Notes: generated by a model from the letters alone, not told the origin. Shown: positions 1 to 8,458, counted from the first letter of the stretch. The stretch is 64,000 nt of DNA from Poriferisodalis sp965221945 (GCF_965221945.1 NZ_OZ244925.1:3658001-3722000); one strand, 5' to 3'. A program made the numbers and translations.

Positions 1-1
1 G

Positions 2-64
2 CTGCGACAGCAACGGGCTCACGCTGCGCAAGCTGAGTTCGTCATCCTGCGCGAAGCCATCTGA
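2..64 (+). CDS. 3' end of an unidentified gene (partial)
   Basis: Frame 2 is open from the window edge to a TGA at 62-64 and would encode about 20 residues ending LREAI. The composition (Ala, Gln, Glu, Leu) suits an amphipathic C-terminal helix, and the stop lies 13 bp before the convergent toxin gene ends. Too little is visible to name a product, and the stretch could be non-coding. Confidence 0.3.
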   Translation: MRQQRAHAAQAEFVILREAI

Positions 65-77
65 CGCCAGGTCGGAA

Positions 78-476
78 TCAGGCGCCGAGGACGGCCATGC
101 CGATGGCGCGGGCTGCCTGCGCCTGACGCTGATCGAACGTCAACATGGTCGCGTTCGGACTCGCTCGCCGGGCTGCTGCCAAGTGGATGGCGTCGAGCGA
201 CCGGCACAGCGTTTCCTCTGCAATCCAGGCAGCGTCCGCACATACATCCGCATCGAGGCTCATCAGCGCAAACTCGTCGAGGTCGATCTGCAGCCGGCGT
301 TGCACACTTGCCAACTCCTCGCCAGCGAAGTGGCGTACGAAGTTGCGGCGGACTTCGATCTCCGTGAGTTGCGAGGTAACAGGCACCCGCTCTGCGGTGA
401 CGGCGCGGAGTGTCTCATCGGAGCCGACTTCCGGCCGGTACAGCTTCATCATCGCGCTGGACTCCACGTAGAGCAC
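78..476 (-). CDS. vapC: PIN-domain toxin, VapC type
   Basis: A 132-residue PIN-domain protein, the usual size of a VapC toxin. PIN toxins are Mg-dependent RNases that cut tRNA, rRNA or mRNA when freed from their antitoxin. The acidic positions can be followed: an N-terminal VESSA where most relatives have Asp rather than Glu, a Glu in TEIEVRRN, Asp in SLDAIHLAAA and Asp in LTFDQRQ near the C-terminus. The start is GTG at 474-476, overlapping the antitoxin stop by one base (TAGTG), so translation is probably coupled. The Asp-to-Glu change at the first metal ligand keeps the charge, so activity is plausible. The toxin family call is firm; its target is unknown. Confidence 0.85.
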   Translation of the reverse strand: MLYVESSAMMKLYRPEVGSDETLRAVTAERVPVTSQLTEIEVRRNFVRHFAGEELASVQRRLQIDLDEFALMSLDADVCADAAWIAEETLCRSLDAIHLAAARRASPNATMLTFDQRQAQAARAIGMAVLGA

Positions 477-763
477 TAGTCACCGCGGTCTTCGTCGAGC
501 ATTTCTTGGATGCTCGGACCGTCGGACAGCAGGAGCGGGCGGGCTTTCCCCAGCCCGCCACGGCGCTTCGGCGGGGTGATCCAGCCCTCGGCGACGCCCT
601 GTTCGATGCGGGCCATGTCGTCCAGCGTCGCGTCGTCCAGTGCGGTCAGCTGAGCGACGGGACGACCGCGGTCGGTCACGATGATGCACTCACCGTCGGC
701 AGCGCGCCGCACGCATTCCGACAGCTTCGCTTTCAGCTCTCGAATGCCGATGTTCGCGCCCAT
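476..763 (-). CDS. Phd/YefM-type antitoxin
   Basis: A 95-residue protein beginning MGANIGIRELKAKLSECV, followed by a segment rich in VTDRGRPVAQL. That is the typical N-terminal DNA-binding and dimerisation half of Phd/YefM/VapB-like antitoxins. The C-terminal half (GPSIQEMLDEDRGD) would be the disordered toxin-neutralising tail. It precedes the toxin, as usual, and an AAGGTGG ribosome site sits 5 nt before the ATG. It should bind the PIN toxin and, with it, repress their shared promoter; a perfect palindrome lies just upstream at 783-816. Family assignment is strong, the exact subclass less so. Confidence 0.85.
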   Translation of the reverse strand: MGANIGIRELKAKLSECVRRAADGECIIVTDRGRPVAQLTALDDATLDDMARIEQGVAEGWITPPKRRGGLGKARPLLLSDGPSIQEMLDEDRGD

Positions 764-782
764 GTGACCACCTTAGTGGGTC

Positions 783-816
783 ATGTAGTCACAACAGAAA
801 TGAATTGTGACTACAT
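783..816. promoter_or_regulatory. Palindromic operator upstream of the toxin-antitoxin pair
   Basis: Two perfect 12-bp inverted arms, ATGTAGTCACAA at 783-794 and TTGTGACTACAT at 805-816, are separated by 10 bp. The arms are AT-rich relative to the surroundings and end 20 bp before the antitoxin start. Antitoxins of this family bind inverted repeats in their own promoter, so this is the likely autoregulatory operator. A terminator for a gene on the other strand is less likely because no T-run follows. Confidence 0.65.
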
Positions 817-831
817 CGGTGCGCGAGTCGC

Positions 832-1773
832 CTAAGTCTCCGTCGAACGCGCCGGGGCGTCGTCATCTCCGTCATCGGGTTCGGGGGTGTCGTCGTCGGC
901 TGCGTCGCCGCTGTCTTCGCCGGAATCGGAGGCCTCGTCCGCGGCCTCCGCAATATCGTTGTCGGTCGGTTCGGGATCCGGGTCGGCATCTTCGGATTCG
1001 GAGCCCTTTGCCTCGCGGTGCCTGCGCAGGGTGACGAGAGCGGCGAGAGCCAGCACGATCGCGGCGACGATCCCGCCGATCGCTGCGGGGCCCAGTCCGC
1101 CCCCGCTAGGCGCCGTCTCGACGTAGATCGTCTCGGGGAGCTCGTCCAGCGCGTCGAAGGGGAGTTCCCACGTGTACTTGGACTGGCTCACCGTGTCGGC
1201 GTTGTGCTCGACGACATCGCCGGGCAGCGTCACCGAGAACGTCACCGTGGGCGCGTCGAAGCCCATCGCCGTGATCTGGGACAAGTCTTCGGCGCTGGCT
1301 TCCTCCTCGAGTGTGCCCATGTCGAGTTCGAAGCGCCATCCGCCGCCGTCGAAGCGACGCACGCCCGGGCCGTCCTCTTCGGCCATTTCAGCTAGGACGG
1401 CGTCGCCTGCATCGGCCGTCCACGTGGCAAGGGCAGTGATGACGCAGTCCCCGTCCTCGATGCCGACGTCAACGCTCTGCTCCACGTCGATGTCGCTGAC
1501 GCCCAGCGGGTCGTCGAAATCGGCATCGTCCGCCATCTGTTGGCAGAGGTCCTCGGAACTGCCGCCCTCGCCGAGGGCCGCCAAGCCAAGAACTGCCTCG
1601 TCGATGCGCATCGACGTACCCAACGAGCCCGACTTGTCGTCCCGGAAGACGAAATCCATCTCGATGTCGACACAGGCCGTCGCCAGCAGGGCCAGCACGC
1701 ATGCGGCCATCGCCCTCCGCATCATCGATCGCCAGCGTGAGGCGTTGCGAGGACGTGGACGCGAACCGATCAT
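832..1773 (-). CDS. LppM-like lipoprotein with C-terminal anchor
   Basis: A 313-residue exported protein. The N-terminus has an Arg-rich n-region, a hydrophobic stretch and a lipobox (LLATAC), so Cys would be lipidated. The mature part opens CVDIEMDFVF, resembling the LppM family of actinobacterial lipoproteins. A single transmembrane helix (PAAIGGIVAAIVLALAAL) near residue 245 is followed by an Arg patch and a very acidic 60-residue cytoplasmic tail. The ATG at 1773 is chosen because a TACGGT box lies 6 nt upstream, the leaderless pattern seen elsewhere in the window. A second protein with the same plan lies at 31925-32797. The role in the envelope is unknown; LppM is linked to phagosome biology in mycobacteria. 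Confidence 0.7.
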   Translation of the reverse strand: MIGSRPRPRNASRWRSMMRRAMAACVLALLATACVDIEMDFVFRDDKSGSLGTSMRIDEAVLGLAALGEGGSSEDLCQQMADDADFDDPLGVSDIDVEQSVDVGIEDGDCVITALATWTADAGDAVLAEMAEEDGPGVRRFDGGGWRFELDMGTLEEEASAEDLSQITAMGFDAPTVTFSVTLPGDVVEHNADTVSQSKYTWELPFDALDELPETIYVETAPSGGGLGPAAIGGIVAAIVLALAALVTLRRHREAKGSESEDADPDPEPTDNDIAEAADEASDSGEDSGDAADDDTPEPDDGDDDAPARSTET

Positions 1774-1779
1774 GACGAC

Positions 1780-1785
1780 ACCGTA
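1780..1785 (-). promoter_or_regulatory. -10 box of a leaderless promoter
   Basis: TACGGT on the minus strand, 6 nt before the ATG of the LppM-like lipoprotein gene, with no Shine-Dalgarno sequence between. A transcript would begin at or next to the start codon. Confidence 0.5.
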
Positions 1786-1874
1786 GCCCTCTCCGAGTCG
1801 GGGCTTGCCACGGTTTGCCCAGCCCCGCCCCGGCACTCGGACGTCAAGTCTCGGCAGTCTCGCAAGCAGCTGAT

Positions 1875-3869
1875 TCAGGTGGCGGCGGGCGGGCGGAGAC
1901 GGTCGGCCACGCCGCGGGTGAGGCGGTCCAGAATCCCTGCCAGCAGGACGATGGCGATGCCGGCCTCGAAGCCTCTGCCCACTGCGTCGCTGCGGCGCAG
2001 GGCGTTCACGGTCTCGAGCCCGAGTCCGCCGCCGCCGACTAGCCCGGCGATCACCACCATGGCCAGCACCAGCATGATCACCTGGTTGACCGCCACCATC
2101 AGCTCGGGCGCCGCCAGCGGCAGCTCGACGCGGCGCAGGCGCTGCCCGCGGGTCGCGCCAAAACTTGTCGCCGCTTCGTGCACTTCTGCTGGCACCCGCC
2201 GGAGCCCGAGATCGGTGTAGTGCACCGCAGACGGCAGCGCGTACACCACCGAGGCGATGATGCCCGGGATGCGCCCCACGTGGAACAGCGTGATGACCGG
2301 CACCAGCAGCACGAAGCTGGGAATGGTCTGCAGGAAGTCCAGCACCGGGTCTGCCAGCTTCTGGAACCGGTCGCTGTGCGAGGCCCAGATGCCCAGCGGA
2401 ACTCCGATCGCCAGGGTGGCCGCTACCGCCACCACTGTCTGGGCCAGCGTGTCCATCGACAGCTCCCACATGCCCAACCAGCCGATGCCGAGCATTGCAA
2501 TGCCAATGCCCAGGCCCAGTCTCACGCCACGCGCCATCAGGCCCGCCAACACGCCGAGGCCGATCATGGCCGGCCACGGGATCTGTGATGAGAGCAGCTC
2601 GCGCAGCGGCGTCACCATGTACAAGGTGATGAAGTCGCTGAGCGGACCGGTGCCGATGCCCGACGAGCCGATGTCGTAGAGGTTGTCGCGGGCCCACGCC
2701 GTGATGTCGTTGACATACGGCGCGTAGTGCCACTGCAGCCATTCGGGAAACTTGTTGTGACCCACAATTCCGCCCACCAGCGCCACCGGCGCCATCGCAG
2801 CCGCGATCCAGCGGATCGCCTGCAGGTCTGCGGCCCGCAGCGAGCCGTCCGAAGATGCGCCATGTCCCTGACCGCGGCCGCGCTCGCCCAGAGTGGCGAT
2901 TCCTCGTGTGAAGCGATCCAGGATGATCGCCATGATGACGATGGCGATGCCGGCCTCGGAGGCCTCGCCGACGTCGATGTCACGCATGGCGCGCAGCACG
3001 TCTTGCCCGAGCCCGCCCGAGCCGATGAACGCGGCGATCACCACCATGCTCATGGCGAGCATCGTCGTTTGGTTGACACCGGCCAAGATGGCAGGGCGGG
3101 CGGCAGGGATCTGCACCAGACGCAGCGTCTGACGCTCGGTCGCACCGAACATTTCCGACGCCTCGACCATGGGCTGGGGCACGTTGCGCAGCCCGACGTC
3201 GGTCAGTCGTACCACTGGCGGCAGGGCGAAGATGACCGTCGCAATCAGCGCGGGCACCCGCCCGATGCCGAACAGCAGCACGAACGGGATGAGGTAGACG
3301 AACCCGGGCATGGTCTGCATGGCGTCGAGCGTGGGACGCAGCACGCTTGCGAACCGGTCGTTACGCCAAGCGGCGATGCCCAGCGGGATGCCCGCCAGCA
3401 ACGACAGGAACACCGCCACGCCCATGAGCGCGAGCGTGGCGAAGCCCTGCTGCCACAGCTCAACCATGCCGATGACCACCACACCGCAGAAGCCGAGTGC
3501 CCCGGCCACCCGGCTGCGCACCCGCCACAGACCGAGGCCGCAGAAGACGGGGTACACGTACCAGGGGAACCACCGCAGGATTGCTTCGAGTCGCCGGATG
3601 CCGGCGTCGGCCAGATCGGTGACGGGGTTCAGCAGCACCGAGTACAGCCAGTGCGAGGTCTGGTTGTTGATGAGCCAGCGCCGGGTTCGATCGATCGGGT
3701 CTGCCAGCCCGAGATTCCACGACTCTGGGAAGGCCCCCACTGACGCGGCGAAGCCGACGATCACGAGAGCCACCGACGCTGCAGCCATGCCGACCGCGAC
3801 CGGCGACGGCCGCCGAGCCGACGGCGTCCCAGCTCCCGCAGGCGCGTCGGCCTCGACCGTCTGGCTCAT
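1875..3869 (-). CDS. proW: Glycine betaine/choline ABC transporter permease, two fused permease domains
   Basis: A 664-residue integral membrane protein made of two ProW/OpuAB-like permease domains in tandem. Domain 1 (about residues 140-320) and domain 2 (about 440-655) each carry the BPD transporter signature with EAAA-type loops, seen as VEASEMFGATERQTLRLVQIP and VHEAATSFGATRGQRLRRVE. Both are followed by the matching phrase MVVIA(A/G)(F/L)(I/V)G. Single-domain permeases of the family are about 280-350 residues, so one chain here probably replaces a homodimer. It follows the ATPase gene through a 24-codon mini-ORF and overlaps it by ATGA. The partner binding protein is encoded at 7460-8458. 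It imports betaine or choline across the inner membrane. The assignment is strong; substrate preference is inferred from neighbours. Confidence 0.9.
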   Translation of the reverse strand: MSQTVEADAPAGAGTPSARRPSPVAVGMAAASVALVIVGFAASVGAFPESWNLGLADPIDRTRRWLINNQTSHWLYSVLLNPVTDLADAGIRRLEAILRWFPWYVYPVFCGLGLWRVRSRVAGALGFCGVVVIGMVELWQQGFATLALMGVAVFLSLLAGIPLGIAAWRNDRFASVLRPTLDAMQTMPGFVYLIPFVLLFGIGRVPALIATVIFALPPVVRLTDVGLRNVPQPMVEASEMFGATERQTLRLVQIPAARPAILAGVNQTTMLAMSMVVIAAFIGSGGLGQDVLRAMRDIDVGEASEAGIAIVIMAIILDRFTRGIATLGERGRGQGHGASSDGSLRAADLQAIRWIAAAMAPVALVGGIVGHNKFPEWLQWHYAPYVNDITAWARDNLYDIGSSGIGTGPLSDFITLYMVTPLRELLSSQIPWPAMIGLGVLAGLMARGVRLGLGIGIAMLGIGWLGMWELSMDTLAQTVVAVAATLAIGVPLGIWASHSDRFQKLADPVLDFLQTIPSFVLLVPVITLFHVGRIPGIIASVVYALPSAVHYTDLGLRRVPAEVHEAATSFGATRGQRLRRVELPLAAPELMVAVNQVIMLVLAMVVIAGLVGGGGLGLETVNALRRSDAVGRGFEAGIAIVLLAGILDRLTRGVADRLRPPAAT

Positions 3870-3940
3870 CTCAGGTTCCGCTCCAGAGCTGTGTTGGATG
3901 GCGGTGCTGGAGCTACCTCGGCGTTCGTCTCAGGGCTCAT
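3866..3940 (-). CDS. 24-codon mini-ORF bridging the ATPase and permease genes
   Basis: The ATG lies inside the ATPase stop (ATGA at 3937-3940), and its own TGA lies inside the permease start (ATGA at 3866-3869), so the three frames form an unbroken chain. It encodes 24 residues beginning MSPETNAEVAP and ending LERNLR. The last six are identical to the end of the ATPase because a 24-bp stretch (3934-3957) is repeated 71 bp away (3863-3886). It is probably the product of a duplication at the junction. It may serve only to carry ribosomes from one gene to the next; no function of a peptide is evident. Confidence 0.5.
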   Translation of the reverse strand: MSPETNAEVAPAPPSNTALERNLR

Positions 3941-4965
3941 CTCAGGTTCCGCTCCAGCACCGCTGCCACGTCGTCCTGGTGCAGTACCCCAATGGGGTCG
4001 CCAGCGGCGTTGCACACCAAGACGGGTCGGTGCTCTGAAAGCAGGTGCGGCAGGGCCGTTTCGAGCGTGGCGGTCTCGGTCGTGCGTGGCCAGTCATCGC
4101 CGACGACGGTGTCGTCCAGTGGCCGCATCAGCGAGCACGCCGGAAGCACCTTTGCGATCGGAGCGTCCTTTGTGAATGCGCGGACGTAGTCGTCCGCCGG
4201 TTGCGTCAGGATCTCGAGCGGTGTGCCGACTTGGGTGAACGCCCCGTCCCTCATGATGGCAATCCGGTCCGCCAGGCGGAGAGCTTCGGCGAAATCGTGA
4301 GTGATGAACACGATCGTGCGCTGCAGCTTGAGTTGCAGGGCCACCAGCTCGTCCTGCATATCTCGCCGGATGAGTGGGTCGAGCGCCGAGAACGGCTCGT
4401 CGAAGAACAGCACTTCGGGCTCGACTGCAAGGGCCCGAGCCAGCCCGACGCGTTGCTGCATTCCGCCGCTGAGCTGCTGTGGATAGTGGTCGCCCCAGCC
4501 GTCGAGGCCCACGGTGGCCAGCACCTCGCGTGCCCGCTCATGGCGTTCGTCACGCCCGACGCCCTGCACCTCAAGCCCGTACGCGACGTTGTCGACGACT
4601 CGCCGGTGCCCGAACAAGCCGAAGTGCTGGAAGACCATGGCCATCTTGCTCCGGCGCAGCTCGCGCAATTCCGCCTCGTCGGCGTCGGCCAGCACCGTTC
4701 CGCACACCTCCATATCGCCGTAGGTGGGCTCGATAAGGCGCGACATGCAGCGCACCAGCGTGGACTTGCCGGAGCCTGACAGGCCCATGACCACGAATGT
4801 CTCGCCGGCGGACACCTCGAAGCTCACGTCGCGCACCGCCACGAGGCAGCCTGTCTCGGACTGGATCTGCTCTCGCTGCGCGCCTGCGGAGGCCAGCTCG
4901 CGCGCTGCATCGACTTTCTTGCCGAAGATCTTCCAGAGACCACTGACCGTGACGATTCGATCCAT
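3937..4965 (-). CDS. proV: Glycine betaine/choline ABC transporter ATP-binding protein
   Basis: A 342-residue ATPase of the ProV/OpuAA type. Walker A reads GLSGSGKST, the Q-loop follows in MVFQHFG, the signature is LSGGMQQR, Walker B is VLFFDEP and the switch His lies in ITHDFAE. The long N-terminal stretch before Walker A (KIFGKKVDAARELASAGAQ) is characteristic of betaine ATPases rather than other importers. The final 60 residues look like one CBS-type half repeat, a module that senses ionic strength in OpuA. The ATG at 4965 is chosen for its GGAG at proper distance. It powers the double-domain permease downstream and is divergent from a TetR gene. Confidence 0.92.
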   Translation of the reverse strand: MDRIVTVSGLWKIFGKKVDAARELASAGAQREQIQSETGCLVAVRDVSFEVSAGETFVVMGLSGSGKSTLVRCMSRLIEPTYGDMEVCGTVLADADEAELRELRRSKMAMVFQHFGLFGHRRVVDNVAYGLEVQGVGRDERHERAREVLATVGLDGWGDHYPQQLSGGMQQRVGLARALAVEPEVLFFDEPFSALDPLIRRDMQDELVALQLKLQRTIVFITHDFAEALRLADRIAIMRDGAFTQVGTPLEILTQPADDYVRAFTKDAPIAKVLPACSLMRPLDDTVVGDDWPRTTETATLETALPHLLSEHRPVLVCNAAGDPIGVLHQDDVAAVLERNLR

Positions 4966-5009
4966 GGGCGCCTCCGCTGGCCGCGTTACCGTCCAGCCGG
5001 ACGGGTTCG

Positions 5010-5023
5010 GCGTGTCGATACGC
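5010..5023. promoter_or_regulatory. Candidate TetR operator
   Basis: A 14-bp near-perfect palindrome, GCGTGTCGATACGC, with one mismatched pair, in the 59-bp gap between the divergent ATPase and TetR genes and abutting the TetR start. TetR proteins usually bind such palindromes in their divergent promoter. Only one copy is seen, so the call is tentative. Confidence 0.4.
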
Positions 5024-5024
5024 T

Positions 5025-5711
5025 GTGCTGACTGTGGCACGATCTCGCCCCCGCGATGCGACAACCGCCGGCGGCACAGCCTCGGTGCCGACCGCCGACA
5101 GGGTCGGATCGCGATCGGGCCTGGTGCAGGAACGCGCCGTGCAGACCCGCGAGCGAATCCTGCAGGCCGCCATCGAGGTCATCCGAACCGACGGCGCTGC
5201 CAACCTCACGCTCGATCGAGTCGCGGCGGCAGCAGGTGTCAGCAAGGGCGGTTTCCTGTACCACTTCGGTTCGAAGGACGCCCTCATGGCGGGCCTGTTG
5301 GACGAAACGCTCGCAGTCCTCGACGACGAGCTGGACATCCGCGAGGCCAGCTTCCGTGCCGCTGATCCCGCTGCCCGGGGTACGTTCGCACTCGCGTACC
5401 TCGACTATGTGCGCGAGCCGTACAAGGCAGCTGATGACACCTCGGCGTCGATCCTGGCGGCTGCTGCGCTCGACGACGAGCTGCTCGCGAACACCCGCGA
5501 AACGTTCGAGCGCTGGCAGGAGCGCCTCATGCGCAACGACAGACTGGCGGAGACCACTGGGCTGCTCGCACGCATCGTGGGTGACGGCCTGTGGCTCATC
5601 GACCTGTTCGGACTTGCACCGCCGACCAAGGCCGAGCGCCACGAAGTGCTCGACCTGGTCTCGGCGATGATCTCCGATCACGATGGCAGCGAGGTCGGCT
5701 CGGCGCCATAA
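5025..5711 (+). CDS. TetR-family transcriptional regulator of the betaine genes
   Basis: A 228-residue TetR regulator. The helix-turn-helix is clear at about residues 38-85: QTRERILQAAIEVI, then LTLDRVAAAAGVSKGGFLYHFGSKDAL. The rest is an all-helical ligand-binding domain of ordinary length. The GTG start gives a 35-residue basic N-terminal extension; a start nearer the HTH is possible. It is divergent from the betaine ATPase and its 3' end overlaps the convergent choline dehydrogenase gene by 34 bp. By position it should control choline/betaine uptake and conversion, as BetI does, but similarity to BetI itself cannot be judged here. Confidence 0.85.
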   Translation: MLTVARSRPRDATTAGGTASVPTADRVGSRSGLVQERAVQTRERILQAAIEVIRTDGAANLTLDRVAAAAGVSKGGFLYHFGSKDALMAGLLDETLAVLDDELDIREASFRAADPAARGTFALAYLDYVREPYKAADDTSASILAAAALDDELLANTRETFERWQERLMRNDRLAETTGLLARIVGDGLWLIDLFGLAPPTKAERHEVLDLVSAMISDHDGSEVGSAP

Positions 5712-7345
5712 ACCGGCACGTCCAGCGGCGCGAGCGGCACATTGCCGAGCAGCACGTCGGCGGCTTTCTCGGCGATCATCATGACCGGCGCGTAGATGTT
5801 GCCGTTCGTGACCGTCGGCATGACCGAGGCATCCACGACGCTGAGACCCGAGGTGCCCCGCACACCCATTGTTGCGGGATCGGTGACAGCCAAGTCGTCC
5901 GTGCCGAGCCGCGCTGTGCCTGCGGGATGCAATGCCGTCTCCGCATCGCGTGCCACCCAGTCCATGATCTCGTCGTCCGTCTCGGTGGTCGGGCCGGGCG
6001 ACAGCTCGCAATCGTTGTATGCCTTGAAAGCGGGCTGGTTCATGATGTCGCGCGTCACCCGCACGGTCTCGACCCACTCTCGCCGGTCCTGGGCGGTTGA
6101 CAGGTAGTTGAACCGGATCGCCGGCTTCGCAGCGGGGTCACGCGAGCTGATGCGCACCCAGCCGCGGGCATCGGAGTACATGGGCCCCACATGGACCTGG
6201 TAGCCGTGCTTGCTGACCGGTGCCGAGCCGTCATAGCGCACGGCCAGCGGCAAGAAGTGGAACATCAGGTTCGGATAGGCCGCGTCGGTGTTGCTGCGGA
6301 CGAAGCCCCCGGCCTCGAAGTGATTCGTTGCCCCAGGTCCCCGCCGTGCCAGCCATTGCAGCCCGATCCATGGCCGGCGCCAGCGTTGCAGATTCGGCTG
6401 CATCGAGACCGGCAGTTTCGAGGCGTACTGGATATAGACCTCGAGGTGGTCCTGAAGATTCTCGCCGACTCCCTCCAGCTGGGAGACGACCTCGATGCCG
6501 TGCTGGCTGAGCAGTGCCGCAGGACCGACGCCTGACAGCTGCAGCAGCTGCGCCGAGCCGAATGCGCCCGCGCACAGGATCACGTGCCCTGCGCGGGCGA
6601 CATGCTGGCGGCCCCGCCGACGGTAGGCAACCCCCGTCGCCCGGTTCCCATCGAAGCGCACCTGGCTGATCAGCGCACCGGTGCGGAGCTCCAGATTCGG
6701 GCGGTCCATCACTGGATGCAGGTACGCCCGTGCCGCAGACAGCCGCCGGCCGCGGTGAATGTTGCGGTCAAACGCAGCGAAGCCCTCTTGGCGAAAGCCG
6801 TTCACGTCATCGGTCAGTTCGTAACCGGCTTGCTGCGCGGCCTCGAAGAACGCCTCGAACAGCGGGCTCGCCGCCGGGCCCCGTTCGAGCACCAGCGGGC
6901 CATCGCCGCCGCGCCACTCGTCGGTGCCCGCCAGGCACTTTTCCATCCGCTTGAAGTACGGCAGGCAGTGCCGGTAGTCCCAGGACGCCATGCCGGGCTG
7001 GCTGGCCCACTTGTCGTAGTCGGCGGGATTGCCTCGCTGGAAGATCATCCCGTTGATGGAGCTGGAGCCCCCGAGCACCTTGCCGCGAGCGTGGTACACC
7101 CGCCGACCGCTCATGTGCGGTTCGGGCTCGGTTTCGTACTGCCAGTCGTAGAAGCGATTGCCGATCGGCATCGCCAGCGCCGCAGGCATGTGGATGAGCA
7201 CGTCCCAGCGATAATCCCGGCGACCGGCTTCGAGCACGAGCACCTTGGTGCTGGGGTCCGCACTCAGCCGATTGGCAAGCGCGCAGCCAGCCGATCCGCC
7301 GCCGACGATCACGAAGTCATACACAGGATCTTCCATGGACTGCAT
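5678..7345 (-). CDS. betA: Choline dehydrogenase, GMC oxidoreductase family
   Basis: A 555-residue flavoprotein with the FAD dinucleotide fold at the N-terminus (DFVIVGGGSAGCALANRL). It has the GMC signature around HARGKVLGGSSSINGMIF and a C-terminal catalytic region containing ALHPAGTARLG and VVDASVMPTVTNGNIYAP. The family includes BetA, which oxidises choline to betaine aldehyde and, more slowly, on to betaine. The pairing with choline-sulfatase, a betaine transporter and a TetR gene supports choline as substrate; other alcohols cannot be excluded. No betaine aldehyde dehydrogenase gene is in the window. ATG at 7345 or 7336 is possible, without a clear ribosome site, and a small palindrome lies 17 bp upstream. 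Confidence 0.88.
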   Translation of the reverse strand: MQSMEDPVYDFVIVGGGSAGCALANRLSADPSTKVLVLEAGRRDYRWDVLIHMPAALAMPIGNRFYDWQYETEPEPHMSGRRVYHARGKVLGGSSSINGMIFQRGNPADYDKWASQPGMASWDYRHCLPYFKRMEKCLAGTDEWRGGDGPLVLERGPAASPLFEAFFEAAQQAGYELTDDVNGFRQEGFAAFDRNIHRGRRLSAARAYLHPVMDRPNLELRTGALISQVRFDGNRATGVAYRRRGRQHVARAGHVILCAGAFGSAQLLQLSGVGPAALLSQHGIEVVSQLEGVGENLQDHLEVYIQYASKLPVSMQPNLQRWRRPWIGLQWLARRGPGATNHFEAGGFVRSNTDAAYPNLMFHFLPLAVRYDGSAPVSKHGYQVHVGPMYSDARGWVRISSRDPAAKPAIRFNYLSTAQDRREWVETVRVTRDIMNQPAFKAYNDCELSPGPTTETDDEIMDWVARDAETALHPAGTARLGTDDLAVTDPATMGVRGTSGLSVVDASVMPTVTNGNIYAPVMMIAEKAADVLLGNVPLAPLDVPVYGAEPTSLPS

Positions 7346-7361
7346 TGTTCATGATTTGATG

Positions 7362-7373
7362 CACAGAACTGTG
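7362..7373. promoter_or_regulatory. Small palindrome upstream of betA
   Basis: CACAG-AA-CTGTG, 16 bp before the betA start codon on the minus strand. It may be an operator half of the betaine regulon, but it differs from the palindrome next to the TetR gene, so which protein binds is unclear. Confidence 0.3.
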
Positions 7374-7388
7374 ACATGCGAGACGAGC

Positions 7389-7426
7389 CCCGTCGGCGCC
7401 GGCCCCGGAGGGCCGACGCCGACGGG
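7389..7426 (-). terminator. Strong hairpin between proX and betA
   Basis: Perfect 10-bp outer arms (CCCGTCGGCG and CGCCGACGGG), a single mismatch, then 6 bp of inner stem (CGGCCC and GGGCCG) closed by a CGGA loop. It starts 34 bp after the proX stop and lies before betA on the same strand. No T-run follows, so it may be an attenuator or mRNA 3'-end stabiliser rather than a classical terminator. Such an element would let the binding protein be made in excess over BetA. Confidence 0.6.
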
Positions 7427-7459
7427 TCAGCGACCGGCTGCAACCTGTGCGCTGCCCGG

Positions 7460-8458
7460 CTATTGGAGCCAGGCGCTCCAGGTTGCCTCGTTGTCTGCGA
7501 TCCACTGCGCAGCGGCGTCGTCGACCGACATGCCTTCACCCTCGACGGCGGCAAGCATCGCGATCTGGTCAGCGCTGTCGTAGTTCATGGCTCGCAGCAA
7601 CTGGTCTGCTGCGGGGGCGTTGTCAGCGAGGCTGGCATCGATGATCTTGAACAGGACATCGGCCGGGTAGTCGCAGTCGACACCGCCGGCATCAGCTGTG
7701 CCGTAGCAGGCGTCGCTGTAATCGGGCAGAAGCACGTTGGTGAGGTCGTAGCTGTTGAACGCTGAGTGCGGGGTCCACAGGTACACCAGGATCGGATCCT
7801 CCCGGCTGTACGCGGCGTCGACAGCCGCCAAGATCGCGGCCTCGGACCCGGCGTACACAACCTGCAGCGGCAGGCCCAGGTTGTTGATGATGTCTTCGTC
7901 GTACTGCACGAAGCTCGGATCACCGCCCAGGAACTGTCCCAGGTCGCCGGTCTCTGCGGTGGCGAACAAGCCGGCCAGCTCAGGATCGGCGAAGCCCTCC
8001 CATGTGGCCAGCTCCGGATGGCGTTCGACCATGTAGGTCGGGATGAACCAGCCGATCTTGCCGATCGGGCCGAGCAGACCCGCGTTGTCCACGTTGGCGC
8101 CCGCGTTGTCGATGAAATCGATCACGTTCTGTGCGTGACCGGATGGCCAGACTTCCAGCGAGGCGCTCAGATCGCCGGTGTTGATGGCTGCCCATTGGGC
8201 ATTCTCGTCGATCTCGACGATCTCGACGTCGTAGCCGAGTTCGCTCTCGAGCAGCTGCGCGGCGACTGCCACGTTCAGGGCCGAGCCGTTCCACGGATTC
8301 GCGGCCAGCGTGATCGACTCTTGCGAGCCAAGATCGTCGCCGCCCGTGCATGCAGCTGCGAAGAGCCCGAGACCTGCAATCAATGCGATGAGCAAGTGCC
8401 AGCTGCCGAGCTTTCGATGCCGACGCGTTCGTGCGTCGGATTTGCGTACTTCGGACAT
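7460..8458 (-). CDS. proX: Glycine betaine/choline-binding lipoprotein
   Basis: A 332-residue ProX/OpuAC-type substrate-binding protein. The N-terminus is a lipoprotein signal with lipobox LFAAAC, so the protein is tethered outside the membrane. The mature part contains phrases typical of the family: NPWNGSALNVAVAAQLL, EVWPSGHAQ, VYLWTPHSAF. The Trp and Tyr residues there supply the aromatic box for quaternary amines. The ATG at 8458 has GGGGGTG in front; an in-frame GTG at 8464 is an alternative. It feeds the permease and ATPase encoded at 1875-4965, from which it is separated by betA and the TetR gene. It is divergent from choline-sulfatase. Confidence 0.9.
   Translation of the reverse strand: MSEVRKSDARTRRHRKLGSWHLLIALIAGLGLFAAACTGGDDLGSQESITLAANPWNGSALNVAVAAQLLESELGYDVEIVEIDENAQWAAINTGDLSASLEVWPSGHAQNVIDFIDNAGANVDNAGLLGPIGKIGWFIPTYMVERHPELATWEGFADPELAGLFATAETGDLGQFLGGDPSFVQYDEDIINNLGLPLQVVYAGSEAAILAAVDAAYSREDPILVYLWTPHSAFNSYDLTNVLLPDYSDACYGTADAGGVDCDYPADVLFKIIDASLADNAPAADQLLRAMNYDSADQIAMLAAVEGEGMSVDDAAAQWIADNEATWSAWLQ

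Noticed and set aside
1774..2742. Extension of the LppM-like lipoprotein gene upstream to 2742
   Set aside because: The open frame lies across the permease gene in another phase; the lipoprotein signal starts only after the ATG at 1773.
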